The notes under the pieces were generated by a model that was not told the origin of the DNA, did no database searches, and saw only the letters and a program-made list of their open reading frames with translations. A program made the position numbers and the translations under genes. Shown piece after piece: positions 16,343 to 24,463 of a stretch of 35,276 bases of DNA. The stretch's first letter is position 1. Each line of letters starts with the position of its first letter. Source of the DNA: Candidatus Cryptobacteroides caccocaballi (GTDB taxonomy: Bacteria; Bacteroidota; Bacteroidia; Bacteroidales; UBA932); the NCBI GenBank assembly GCA_018064725.1, contig JAGHUQ010000041.1, positions 1-35,276 on the forward strand. The letters run 5' to 3'.

Positions 16343-17839
16343 ATGTTCAAAATCTCAAAGACCATCAAGGCAGCGGCTATGGTTGCTGCGTGCCTTGTAA
16401 GCTTCTCATGTAACAAGGAAGTTGTTACTGAGCTCAAGCTTTCGGACAGCGTCGCAAACTTCGACGCAGCGGCTTCATCAAAGAACATTACTGTCAAGTC
16501 TAACGTAGACTGGACTGCCACCAGCGATGCTGCATGGCTCACAGTTACCAAGACAGACGGTACTCTCTCCCTCAGCGCTTCAGCAAACGATTCTTTCGAT
16601 TCTCGTAACGCTACAGTGACCGTAAAGGCAAAGGAACTTACTGAGACCGTAAAGGTGACTCAGCTTGGTATGGCTCCAGCTATCGCAGTCAGCCCTGAGA
16701 CCGTAGAAGTTGACGCTGGTTGCGGCAGCTACAAGGTTCAGGTGACTTCAAACGCAGAGTGGGAGTACACTTTCGACGAGGAAGCGTGCGACTGGATCGC
16801 CATCACCCTCGACAAGGAACTCGAAGGATACAATGCAAACCTCTGGATCGACGTAAATGAGAACTTCTACCTTGAGGCTAGGTCAGTCGTTATCACCGTG
16901 ACCGAGAAGAAGGGTGGCAACTCTAAGACCATCACCGTATCTCAGGCAGCGTCTGCTCCATCACACTTCACCGATTCTCTTGCTCTCGTTGCCATGTACA
17001 ATGCATCAAACGGTGCTAAATGGGCAAAGGATAATTGGGATCTCACCAAGCCTATCAACGAGTGGCCTAAGGTTACCGTGAACGAGGCTGGCCGTGTGAC
17101 CAAGATCAACCTTGGTACAAAGACCATCACCGAGGGTGCATGGGAGATTCCTGCAGAAATCGGAACCCTCACTGAGCTTACCGAGCTCGTTCTCGGTACC
17201 AACATGGTTACCGGCGAGTTCCCTGAGTTCCTCTATGAGCTCAAGAACATCGTCAAGCTCAACCTCCCTACCAACACCATCTCAGGCTCATTTTCATCTA
17301 AGATCGCAAACTGGACCAAGCTCGACGAGTTCAGCCTCCTCAACAACGTAGATTTCGGTGGTGCTATCCCTGCAGAGATCGGTGAGTGCGAGAGCCTCAG
17401 ACTCCTCAACCTTAACGGTACTTCAGTATCAGGCGCTATCCCAGTCGAGCTTGCAAAGTGCCAGAAGCTTCAGTTCTTCATGTGCTTCAAGACCAAGCTT
17501 TCAGGCGAGCTTCCTGACATCTGGGACAAGTTCCCTGACCTCAGGACCATCCAGCTCTATCAGTGCGAAGGCCTTACCGGCAATCTCCCTGAGTCTCTCG
17601 GCCGCCTCAAGTCAACCTTCACAACTGTCAGCCTCCAGATGTACGGTTGCAACTTCACCGGTAACATCCCTGAGTCATTCAGCGAGCTCCCTGCTGGAGC
17701 AAAGCAGCTTCGTCTCCAGGGCAACAAGCTGTCAGGTGTAATCCCTGCAGCAGTACAGGCACATGCTAACTGGACCAAGTGGGAGCCAGAGAAGTATCTC
17801 TTCCCTCAGCAGGAAGGTTACGGCCTTACCATCGAGTAA
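16343..17839 (+). CDS. Surface lipoprotein with two BACON domains and plant-type leucine-rich repeats
   Basis: A 498-residue lipoprotein (lipobox region VSFSC, Cys23, then NKE). Two BACON domains at about 31-108 and 113-203 carry the signature of buried Trp and WLTV/WIAI strands (VDWTATSDAAWLTV; CDWIAITL). A cap with ALVAMYNASNGAKW precedes about seven leucine-rich repeats (245-475) of the xxIPxxIGxLxxLxxLxLxxNxLSG type. BACON domains are Bacteroidota spacers, and LRRs usually bind proteins or glycans. The gene lies 7 bp after the metzincin gene, suggesting one transcript. Codon use differs from its neighbours: strongly enriched for CTC, GGT, TCA and AAG, like the SusC and guaBA genes, which suggests high expression. 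Binding partner unknown. Confidence 0.88.
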   Translation: MFKISKTIKAAAMVAACLVSFSCNKEVVTELKLSDSVANFDAAASSKNITVKSNVDWTATSDAAWLTVTKTDGTLSLSASANDSFDSRNATVTVKAKELTETVKVTQLGMAPAIAVSPETVEVDAGCGSYKVQVTSNAEWEYTFDEEACDWIAITLDKELEGYNANLWIDVNENFYLEARSVVITVTEKKGGNSKTITVSQAASAPSHFTDSLALVAMYNASNGAKWAKDNWDLTKPINEWPKVTVNEAGRVTKINLGTKTITEGAWEIPAEIGTLTELTELVLGTNMVTGEFPEFLYELKNIVKLNLPTNTISGSFSSKIANWTKLDEFSLLNNVDFGGAIPAEIGECESLRLLNLNGTSVSGAIPVELAKCQKLQFFMCFKTKLSGELPDIWDKFPDLRTIQLYQCEGLTGNLPESLGRLKSTFTTVSLQMYGCNFTGNIPESFSELPAGAKQLRLQGNKLSGVIPAAVQAHANWTKWEPEKYLFPQQEGYGLTIE

Positions 17840-18199
17840 TCCTGACTTTATCAGATAGAAGAGGCTGACCTTGATGGCGCATCAGCGCCGTGTCGGAGTG
17901 CGCGAGATGGAAATTGAGCCACGTAGACACCCGTCGTAACGCAGTGCAGACGGCATGCCCCTCGGGGCAGCTGCGGCAGCAGCGGGGGTGATATAGCAGA
18001 GGCTGACCGGAAAGGTCAGCCTCTTTTGTATTATTGCGTCTGTTTTCAGATGTCGTCTGGTTTTCAGCGTGATATTTCGAATTTTTGCTGCTGATTGAAG
18101 TTGCAGTTGAGGGCGTAAATGATTATTTTCGGTGTTGTGATGCAAGATTTGCAATAAGTGTGGTCTTTATATGCAGAATAAACGAAAAAGAATATTGAT
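17840..18199. other. 360-bp non-coding region with nested hairpins
   Basis: No convincing gene is seen here. 17860-17870 (AGAGGCTGACC) is repeated exactly at 17998-18008, where it forms the left arm of a terminator. Between the copies, 127 bp contain a GGCGC-ATCA-GCGCC hairpin (17876-17889) and a TGCCCC-TC-GGGGCA hairpin (17956-17969), and are more GC-rich than normal spacer. After the terminator the DNA is AT-rich and should hold the promoter of the NigD-like gene; the palindrome TGCAA-GAT-TTGCA (18141-18153) is a possible operator. A clean TAnnTTTG was not found. Confidence 0.5.
17998..18027 (+). terminator. Strong intrinsic terminator
   Basis: AGAGGCTGACC-GGAAA-GGTCAGCCTCT is a perfect 11-bp stem with a 5-nt loop, ending in TTTT. 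It closes the BACON-LRR transcript. The left arm is also present at 17860-17870, so the right arm could pair with either copy. Confidence 0.85.
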
Positions 18200-18889
18200 A
18201 TGAAGAATTCAAGAAAACTCATGGGACTCGCGCTCGCATGCGCATCCCTTCTCTCGCTCCAGTCATGTCTTAAGGACAACCCTAGCGACCGTATCTATCC
18301 GGCACTCGTTACCATTGATTCAGATGAGTCGGGAACTACTTTCCAGCTCAATGACTCAACCGTCATCAAGCCTACCAACATCCGTTCGAACCTCTACAAG
18401 GGCAAATCCGTCAGAGCTCTCATCAATTTTACCGTCGATAATGTTAGCGTTCTTGAAAAGCCTGAGTTCGAGGCAAAGATCTGCACTATCGATACCATCC
18501 GTACCAAGAAGTCCGTTCCCGATCTCGGCGAGCGCAACGACGAGGTTTATGGACACGACAGACTTGACATCATCAATGACTGGGTATGCGTCGGAGAGGA
18601 TGGATACCTTACACTCAGAATCCGTACCTTCAGGTATGATGACAGCAAGCTACACTATGTGAACCTCGTCCGTATCGAGAACGATAAAGACGGAGATAAG
18701 GAGTATACCTTCGAACTTCGTCATGACGCTTCCGGCGATATCTACGGATACCAGACTGACGGTCTGATCGCATTCGATCTCAACGAACTCGCACCGGAAG
18801 ACAGATCCCCTGTGACCCTTCACCTCAGATGGGCAGGATTCACCGAGGACAAGAGTGTGAACTGCAAGCTCTCCTTCAGAAAGAAATAA
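18200..18889 (+). CDS. NigD-like lipoprotein
   Basis: A 229-residue lipoprotein: signal peptide with lipobox LSLQSC (Cys23) followed by LKDN. An N-terminal beta-barrel-like domain (RIYPALVTIDSDES; TTFQLNDSTVIKPTN; SVRALINFTVDN) and a C-terminal beta domain (WVCVGEDGYLTLRIRTFRYD; YTFELRHDASGDIYGY; APVTLHLRW-type end) match the two-domain NigD-like family. NigD was named from the nig operon linked to nigrescin in Prevotella nigrescens, but most family members have no known role. It lies 29 bp upstream of the ECF sigma factor gene on the same strand, so it may be cotranscribed and under that sigma factor's control. Confidence 0.82.
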   Translation: MKNSRKLMGLALACASLLSLQSCLKDNPSDRIYPALVTIDSDESGTTFQLNDSTVIKPTNIRSNLYKGKSVRALINFTVDNVSVLEKPEFEAKICTIDTIRTKKSVPDLGERNDEVYGHDRLDIINDWVCVGEDGYLTLRIRTFRYDDSKLHYVNLVRIENDKDGDKEYTFELRHDASGDIYGYQTDGLIAFDLNELAPEDRSPVTLHLRWAGFTEDKSVNCKLSFRKK

Positions 18890-18918
18890 TTTTCCAAGGG
18901 GACGGACTACGATTTTTG

Positions 18919-19488
18919 ATGCCAGTAAGCTTCAGGTTATATAAAGACGATGAAAAGCGGATCCTCGGACTCTTCAAAGACGGGGATCCTGCTGCTTCTC
19001 GTGCTCTCTATGATGCTTATGCTGGGTATCTGACGGCAGTCTGCTCCAGATATGTATCCAACGATGCCGACGTCGAGGATATACTTCAGGAAAGCTTCCT
19101 CGCCATTTTCAAGGATATATCGGGATTTGAGTATCGGGGTAAAGGTTCGCTGAAGGCATGGATGGCCAGGATGGTCATCAACCGCTCTCTGAAGTTTCTG
19201 CGCGACTCGCGCAAGGTCGTCTTCTTGGACATCGATGACCAGGGTGTTTCAGAGATTCCAGATGAACCAGATACCGAATCCATTCCACCTGGAGTCATAT
19301 ATGGATTCATACGACGGCTTCCGGACGGATACAGAACGATTTTCAACCTCTACGTGATAGAGGGACGCAGCCACCGGGAAATAGCCGGGCTGCTCGGGAT
19401 AACGGAGAGCACTTCCGCCTCCCAGCTCCACAGAGCAAAGGCCATGCTGGCAAAAATGATCAAGGATTATCAGAACAGTACACGATGA
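18919..19488 (+). CDS. ECF-type RNA polymerase sigma factor
   Basis: A 189-residue sigma-70 family regulator. Region 2 (about 22-95) has DAYAGYLTAVCSRYVSND, the DVEDILQESFLAIFKDI helix and the GSLKAWMARMVINRSLKFLR DNA-melting segment. Region 4 (about 128-180) has RRLPDGYRTIFNLYVIEGRS and HREIAGLLGITESTSASQLHRAK. The start at 18919 is chosen because upstream in-frame ATG 18829 lies inside the NigD-like gene and would add 30 residues unlike the family; an AAGGGGA (18896-18902) lies before the chosen start. The stop overlaps the next gene's start in ATGA, so the sigma factor and the likely anti-sigma/barrel protein are translationally coupled. Confidence 0.92.
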   Translation: MPVSFRLYKDDEKRILGLFKDGDPAASRALYDAYAGYLTAVCSRYVSNDADVEDILQESFLAIFKDISGFEYRGKGSLKAWMARMVINRSLKFLRDSRKVVFLDIDDQGVSEIPDEPDTESIPPGVIYGFIRRLPDGYRTIFNLYVIEGRSHREIAGLLGITESTSASQLHRAKAMLAKMIKDYQNSTR

Positions 19489-20819
19489 AAGACTGGCTCA
19501 ACGACATACATGACAAGCTTGGGGACTTCGAGACGAAGGCTCCTGAGGGACTGTGGGCCAGGATTGAGACCGCACAGGCCGCATCGGATGCTGGAAAGGT
19601 CGCTCCTTTCGCGCTCTGGGGTAAGCGAATAGCAGCCGTAGGAGCCGTAGCGGCAGCGATCGTTGCCGGTGTGATCATTTTCGGACGCCATAGCGCAACC
19701 GTTCCCTGCCAGATTATTGCTGATTCGCAGCAGGACATACACATTGCTGATGAGACTATCCAGGATTCTCCATCAGCAGACTACGGTGGGACTGTAGATG
19801 ATGTCGAAACAAACTATCTTCCTGCGGATTCCCATGGAACTGCATCCCTGCAGAGAATTCCGGCTGAAATGAGAAAGACACCGGAGGATATACCAGGACT
19901 TGACGCAGTCCCGATGGAGCAGGAATGTGAGGTAAGGCATCCAGGCAATGAGGACCGTAGTGATGCGACATCCGCAGATTCGAAAATAGTCGCCGAAGAA
20001 TTGAACCATGACATGAATGCGACATCTGACCGGCAGGTGGAATCACAGGAGCGAAACGGAAAGACAACAGTCGTCCCTCTCCGCCGTGAGGAGAGAATCC
20101 GCAAGGCCCGGAAAGGCTCAGGTGCCATGTCCATAGGAATCATCAATTCATACGGGACTCAGAGCACTGAACTTCTTGCCTACGGCGGTGCTGCAATGTC
20201 GGTGGCCGGCCCGCAGGAAAACGTCGCATGGGACGACAGCCCTACTCTCGGCATGATGCTCTACAACCGTTCCGTAGGTGAAGTCAAGTATACCCACCGC
20301 ATGCCTGTGAGGGTCGGAGTAACGCTTGACTGGCAGCTCAGTGACCGTTGGTTCCTCGAGAGCGGCGTGACCTACACGCGCCTTAACTCCCAGACCCGTC
20401 AGGGAAATGAGACCGACTACGCCACGGCCTTCCAGAAACTCGACTATGTCGGAATACCTCTGAACGTCAAGTTCAAGGCTTTCGGCACACGAAATTTCGG
20501 GCTTTATGCGACCGCTGGCATGAACATGGACAAGTGCGTGTCTGCAAAATGCATAGGAAATTACAGCTACACCACCGAATGGGGCACGGAAAGCGGAAGC
20601 CTCGGTACAGAGAAGATTGCCGATCGACCTCTTCAGTTCTCTGCCAATCTTGCGGCCGGTGTCGCATACCTGATCTCACCGCTTGTGAGCCTCTATGTGG
20701 AGCCGGGTATGAGCTATTACTTCGATGACAAGAGCTCGCTGAACACAATCTACAAGGAGCGTCCTCTGAACTTCAGCATGAACATGGGACTCAGGTTCAC
20801 CTTGACGCATGGACGATAA
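19485..20819 (+). CDS. Anti-sigma-like N-terminus, membrane helix and outer-membrane beta-barrel
   Basis: A 444-residue protein in the usual place of an anti-sigma factor. There is no signal peptide: residues 1-45 are soluble and amphipathic (DWLNDIHDKLGDFETKAPEGLW), followed by a single hydrophobic helix at about 49-66 and a long, low-complexity polar linker to about 240. The final 190 residues resemble an outer-membrane beta-barrel domain (VRVGVTLDWQLSDRWFLES; TYTRLNSQTRQGNE; GIPLNVKFKAFG; GVAYLISPLVSLYVEPGMSY; MGLRFTLTHGR). This layout recurs downstream of ECF sigma genes in Bacteroidota. Inference: the N-terminus holds the sigma factor, the helix anchors in the inner membrane, and the barrel lies in or near the outer membrane. 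Partners are unknown. Confidence 0.75.
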   Translation: MKDWLNDIHDKLGDFETKAPEGLWARIETAQAASDAGKVAPFALWGKRIAAVGAVAAAIVAGVIIFGRHSATVPCQIIADSQQDIHIADETIQDSPSADYGGTVDDVETNYLPADSHGTASLQRIPAEMRKTPEDIPGLDAVPMEQECEVRHPGNEDRSDATSADSKIVAEELNHDMNATSDRQVESQERNGKTTVVPLRREERIRKARKGSGAMSIGIINSYGTQSTELLAYGGAAMSVAGPQENVAWDDSPTLGMMLYNRSVGEVKYTHRMPVRVGVTLDWQLSDRWFLESGVTYTRLNSQTRQGNETDYATAFQKLDYVGIPLNVKFKAFGTRNFGLYATAGMNMDKCVSAKCIGNYSYTTEWGTESGSLGTEKIADRPLQFSANLAAGVAYLISPLVSLYVEPGMSYYFDDKSSLNTIYKERPLNFSMNMGLRFTLTHGR

Positions 20820-20845
20820 CGATTTGATACCGTAAATACTTCTGA

Positions 20846-20871
20846 ACGTCACCTTCGGGTGGCGTTTTTTT
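20846..20871 (+). terminator. Intrinsic terminator of the sigma operon
   Basis: ACGTCACC-TTCG-GGTGGCGT forms an 8-bp stem with one G-U wobble and a stable TTCG tetraloop, followed by a run of T to 20871. It lies 27 bp after the stop of the barrel gene. Confidence 0.85.
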
Positions 20872-20873
20872 AT

Positions 20874-20881
20874 TAGATTTG
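20874..20881 (+). promoter_or_regulatory. -7 element for the GH27-GH43 pair
   Basis: TAGATTTG matches TAnnTTTG and starts directly after the T-run of the preceding terminator, 24 bp before the GH27 start codon. The -33 position falls inside the terminator hairpin and shows no TTG. Confidence 0.55.
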
Positions 20882-20904
20882 CGGATACCTGAAATAACCA
20901 CATT

Positions 20905-22512
20905 ATGAAACCATTCCTCCCGTCAATGTTCATTGCTGCGGCGTTGGCTTGCAGCTGTTCAGAACCCGGTATCAAGACCGAACCCGTAAATCCACCTACC
21001 ATGGGCTGGAGCTCATGGAACTGCTTCCTCGTCAATATCTCCGAGGACATCATCAACCGCCATGCAGACCTTCTGGTCTCGACTGGACTCTCGGAGCATG
21101 GCTATGACCACATCAACATTGATGACGGATTCTTCGGCCATCGCGACTCCCTGGGCTATATGACCGCCCATGAGGAGAGATTCCCGAACGGACTCAGAGG
21201 CGTATCTGACCATATCCATAGCCTCGGTCTCAAGGCCGGTATCTACTCTGACGCGGGAAACAATACCTGCGGATCGAGGTGGAACGGTGACGTGAACGGC
21301 GTCGGAGCCGGCCTGTGGCAGCATGAGGTCCGCGATGCTGAACGCTATTTCAACGATTGGAACTTTGATTTCATAAAGATCGACTATTGCGGCGGCACAG
21401 GACTCGGACTGAACGAGCACGACCAGTACCTCAGGATACGCCATGCCATCGACAGCGTTGCCAATCACCCTGTCGAGGTGAATATATGCCGTTGGGCCTT
21501 CCCTGGTACATGGGTCGGAGAGGCCGGCGATTCATGGCGAATCAGTGGTGACGTCCGTCCTTTCTGGGGCAGCATCAAGAGTACGATTGAACGCAACATG
21601 TACCTTTCCGCCTATGCCGGCGGCGGTCGCTATAACGACATGGACATGCTCATCGTCGGTTATGCCAACAAGCCTTCTCCACTTCTCGAAGACTGCTACG
21701 GTGTCCCTTTCAATGAGGAGGAGACCCATTTCGGCATGTGGTGCATCATGAGCTCGCCATTGCTTCTCGGCTGTGATCTTGGATACATTCCGGAGGAGAC
21801 CATGAAGATCATCACCAACGATGAACTCATCGCCCTCGATCAGGACCCTCTCGGACTCCAGGCATACGTCGTACAGCACGAAGGTGAAGGATACGTATTC
21901 GCAAAGGATATCGAAGTCCTCCGCGGTAAGACAAGGGCTGTCGCTCTCTATAATCCATCTGAGGAGGAAATTACCTTCAACGTTCCTCTCGAGACCCTCG
22001 AATTCGCAGGCTCGGTGAACGTCCGTGACCTCAACCGTCACGAGGAGCTCGGAAGCATGGACTGCATCCGCCTGAGCGTTCCTGCCCATGGCGCGAGGAT
22101 ACTTAAGATAACAGGCAAGAAGAGAATCGAACCGCAGGTATATGAGGCAGAATGGGCGTTCATCCCATGCTACACCGCCATCGCCAAGAGTACCAGGCCT
22201 ATGCCGGTTGATGGCGCATCATGCCAGGTTGCAGTTCCATATCTCGGTGGTTCATCTGACAACTGTCTCGTCTGGAAGGATGTGTATTCATCACGTGGTG
22301 GTAAGCATAGTCTCTCTATCCGTTGTCAGAGCGATGAGGTAAGGATTCTTGAGGTTGAGGTCAACGGCGTGAAGCAGACTGCAGCTATTCCTGCAAGCGA
22401 AGGCTTCAAGGAATATTCGCTTCCTGTCACTCTCAAGAAAGGCTTTAACGTTATCCGTATGGGCAACGACAGCGAGGAGGCTCCTGTCGTAGATTGCTTC
22501 AAGGTACTTTAA
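20905..22512 (+). CDS. GH27 alpha-galactosidase-like glycosidase with C-terminal CBM-like domain
   Basis: A 535-residue exported enzyme with a signal peptide and a Cys16/Cys18 lipobox-like end, so probably lipid-anchored. The catalytic (beta/alpha)8 domain has the GH27 signatures MGWSSWNCF, INIDDGFFG, KAGIYSDAG and FIKIDYCGG with nucleophile Asp160, and SWRISGDV with acid/base Asp216, then YNDMDMLIVG and SPLLLGCDLG. GH27 enzymes release alpha-galactose, alpha-GalNAc or beta-L-arabinopyranose. From about 412 a beta-sandwich follows (YEAEWAF; AVPYLGGSSDNCLVW; LEVEVNGVKQ; GFNVIRMGN), like a CBM6/CBM35-type carbohydrate-binding domain. The GH43 gene starts 12 bp later, so both enzymes probably act on one galactose- or arabinose-containing glycan. 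Confidence 0.9.
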   Translation: MKPFLPSMFIAAALACSCSEPGIKTEPVNPPTMGWSSWNCFLVNISEDIINRHADLLVSTGLSEHGYDHINIDDGFFGHRDSLGYMTAHEERFPNGLRGVSDHIHSLGLKAGIYSDAGNNTCGSRWNGDVNGVGAGLWQHEVRDAERYFNDWNFDFIKIDYCGGTGLGLNEHDQYLRIRHAIDSVANHPVEVNICRWAFPGTWVGEAGDSWRISGDVRPFWGSIKSTIERNMYLSAYAGGGRYNDMDMLIVGYANKPSPLLEDCYGVPFNEEETHFGMWCIMSSPLLLGCDLGYIPEETMKIITNDELIALDQDPLGLQAYVVQHEGEGYVFAKDIEVLRGKTRAVALYNPSEEEITFNVPLETLEFAGSVNVRDLNRHEELGSMDCIRLSVPAHGARILKITGKKRIEPQVYEAEWAFIPCYTAIAKSTRPMPVDGASCQVAVPYLGGSSDNCLVWKDVYSSRGGKHSLSIRCQSDEVRILEVEVNGVKQTAAIPASEGFKEYSLPVTLKKGFNVIRMGNDSEEAPVVDCFKVL

Positions 22513-22523
22513 ACCATATTGAC

Positions 22524-24419
22524 ATGAAAGGTCATTCTCCATTCTCGGCGGTTCTCATCGCTGCATCGCTGTTGATATCCTCTGCGATTCAGGCTCAGGG
22601 TAACACTACTTTGCCCGAAGACAACATACATGGATATCTGTATGCACACAGATCGGCCCATGGTGGATGGCCTGCTTTCGCAACCTCCCCAGATGGTGTC
22701 CATTTCCATGACCTTCTCTGCGGTGACTCGATATTTTCATCGAATGACAAGGGAGAGAAAGGAAACCTCAGCTTCGTTTACGTCTGCCGTACACACGAAG
22801 ATGACGGCTACATGCTTCTGACGACCGATTCAGACGGGTGCGTCTTCCTTCAGCTGAGCCATGATCTCATATCTTGGACAGAAGCCCGAAATCCAGGCCT
22901 CCAGGACGCCTGTAACGCCAGGGTGGTCTGGGATTCCGCATCGGGGTCATACGTCCTTTATTACGCTGAAAAGGAACATGGAAATGTGCTTTGCAGGCGG
23001 TTGTCGATAAAGTATTCATCCGCGGATTCTGCACCTGCCGTTTCCCTGTCCGATTCCGAGGTTCTCGCAGACTGGGACATTGCCATTCTTGACGCGGAAC
23101 TCGAATTCCTCGATGACGGGAGTTGCGTGCTCCTTGCGAAAGTCGATGACGGATCCGCGGGTTTCGTGCGCGCCTCGTCCGCCAGCCTCATGGGTACATG
23201 GGAAAAGCCTGCAGTGGGATTCTCCGTTGAGGGAGATGATCAGTGCAACGTCATCAGCGCGTTCAAGGTCAGAGACCAGAAAGGATGGTCGTTCGGCTAT
23301 GTGAACAACGCGAAGGGCGGCTACAGGCTATGCCAGTCGGATGAGACGATGGACCGTTTCTTCGCTCCAAAGAACATAGAAGGAATATACGGACCCGACG
23401 CAGGTTCATTCCTTGCGCTGAACGAGGAGGAATACGAGCGCCTTCAGGCTTGGAGTGACGCTGAGGAACCTGATCATCTCGCGCCCAATGTGAAGAATCC
23501 TGTATTCCCTGGGCTGCATGCCGACCCGGAGGTCCTTTACAGCATACAGACCGGAAAATACTACATATATCCGACCACTGACGGAGCATTCGGATGGCAC
23601 AGCTATGACTTCCATTGCTTTTCATCGGAAGACCTCGTGAACTGGAAGGACGAGGGCGTCATACTGGACCTGCGCGATCTCGATTGGGGTGACAGGGAAT
23701 ATGCATGGGCGCCATGCATCATCGAGAAGCCTGTATTCGGCGGATTCAAATACTACTTCTATTTCGTACATCACGGTACCATAGGAGTAGCCGTGGCCGA
23801 TCGCCCGGAAGGTCCGTTCAAGGATGTGCTTGGCAAGGCTCTTCTGACCCAGGAGGAGATACATGCTCCAAACCAGATCATCGATCCCGACGTATTCCGC
23901 GACCGTGTGAGCGGAAAGTACTACCTCTACTGGGGAAATTCATATCTCTGGATGGCCGAACTTGCTCCGGACATGATCTCTATCGTCCCGGGAACCATGC
24001 ACGAACTCATCCCTCGCTCGAAGATAGGTGAATACCATTATCTGGAGGGATCTTATGTGTTTGAGCGTAACGGACTATACTATTTCATGTGGTCAGAGAA
24101 TATCACCCGATCATCGTACTACCGAGTGCGCTATCTGATATCGGACTCTCCTACCGAGCTTGTCCGTAACGGCCAGCCAGCCAAGGTCGAGGAGACCATA
24201 GTAATCCAACAGGATCCGTCGAAGCAGATCTTCGGAACCGGTCATCATTCAGTCATTCGCAAGCATGGGACTGACGAATGGTATATAGTATATCACAGAT
24301 TCAACCGGCCTGGAGGCGTTAAGCTTGGCCTCTCCGGTGGCTACAACCGAGAAGTGTGCATCGATCGTCTCGAGTTCAATGAGGACGGCACAATCAAGCC
24401 GGTGATTCCGAGCCTGTAG
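22524..24419 (+). CDS. GH43 glycosidase with an extra N-terminal propeller-like domain
   Basis: A 631-residue exported enzyme with signal peptide MKGHSPFSAVLIAASLLISS. The start at 22524 is chosen because it gives this signal peptide; an upstream in-frame ATG (22494) lies inside the GH27 gene. Residues about 35-300 look like a degenerate five-bladed glycosidase propeller (GGWPAFATSPDGVHFHDL; DGCVFLQLSHDLISWTEA). Residues about 325-630 are a full GH43 domain: GLHADPEV with base Asp334, QIIDPDVF with Asp454, YLEGSYVF with acid Glu508, and a late GTGHHSV. GH43 enzymes cleave arabinofuranosyl, xylosyl or galactosyl bonds; subfamily cannot be set here. It probably works with the GH27 enzyme. Confidence 0.9.
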   Translation: MKGHSPFSAVLIAASLLISSAIQAQGNTTLPEDNIHGYLYAHRSAHGGWPAFATSPDGVHFHDLLCGDSIFSSNDKGEKGNLSFVYVCRTHEDDGYMLLTTDSDGCVFLQLSHDLISWTEARNPGLQDACNARVVWDSASGSYVLYYAEKEHGNVLCRRLSIKYSSADSAPAVSLSDSEVLADWDIAILDAELEFLDDGSCVLLAKVDDGSAGFVRASSASLMGTWEKPAVGFSVEGDDQCNVISAFKVRDQKGWSFGYVNNAKGGYRLCQSDETMDRFFAPKNIEGIYGPDAGSFLALNEEEYERLQAWSDAEEPDHLAPNVKNPVFPGLHADPEVLYSIQTGKYYIYPTTDGAFGWHSYDFHCFSSEDLVNWKDEGVILDLRDLDWGDREYAWAPCIIEKPVFGGFKYYFYFVHHGTIGVAVADRPEGPFKDVLGKALLTQEEIHAPNQIIDPDVFRDRVSGKYYLYWGNSYLWMAELAPDMISIVPGTMHELIPRSKIGEYHYLEGSYVFERNGLYYFMWSENITRSSYYRVRYLISDSPTELVRNGQPAKVEETIVIQQDPSKQIFGTGHHSVIRKHGTDEWYIVYHRFNRPGGVKLGLSGGYNREVCIDRLEFNEDGTIKPVIPSL

Positions 24420-24463
24420 TCGATGGGAGATCGTAATGTATTGAATATAAGTTGTATAACGAG

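Noticed and set aside
17882..18154. 90-codon minus-strand open frame in the 17840-18199 spacer
   Set aside because: Crosses the perfect terminator hairpin and has no recognised domain or start signal; better explained as structured non-coding DNA.
18829..18918. Upstream ATG extending the ECF sigma factor by 30 residues
   Set aside because: It overlaps the NigD-like coding end and adds a sequence unlike sigma N-termini; 18919 is the better start.
22494..22523. Upstream ATG extending the GH43 protein by 10 residues
   Set aside because: It lies inside the GH27 gene and would spoil the signal peptide that begins at 22524.
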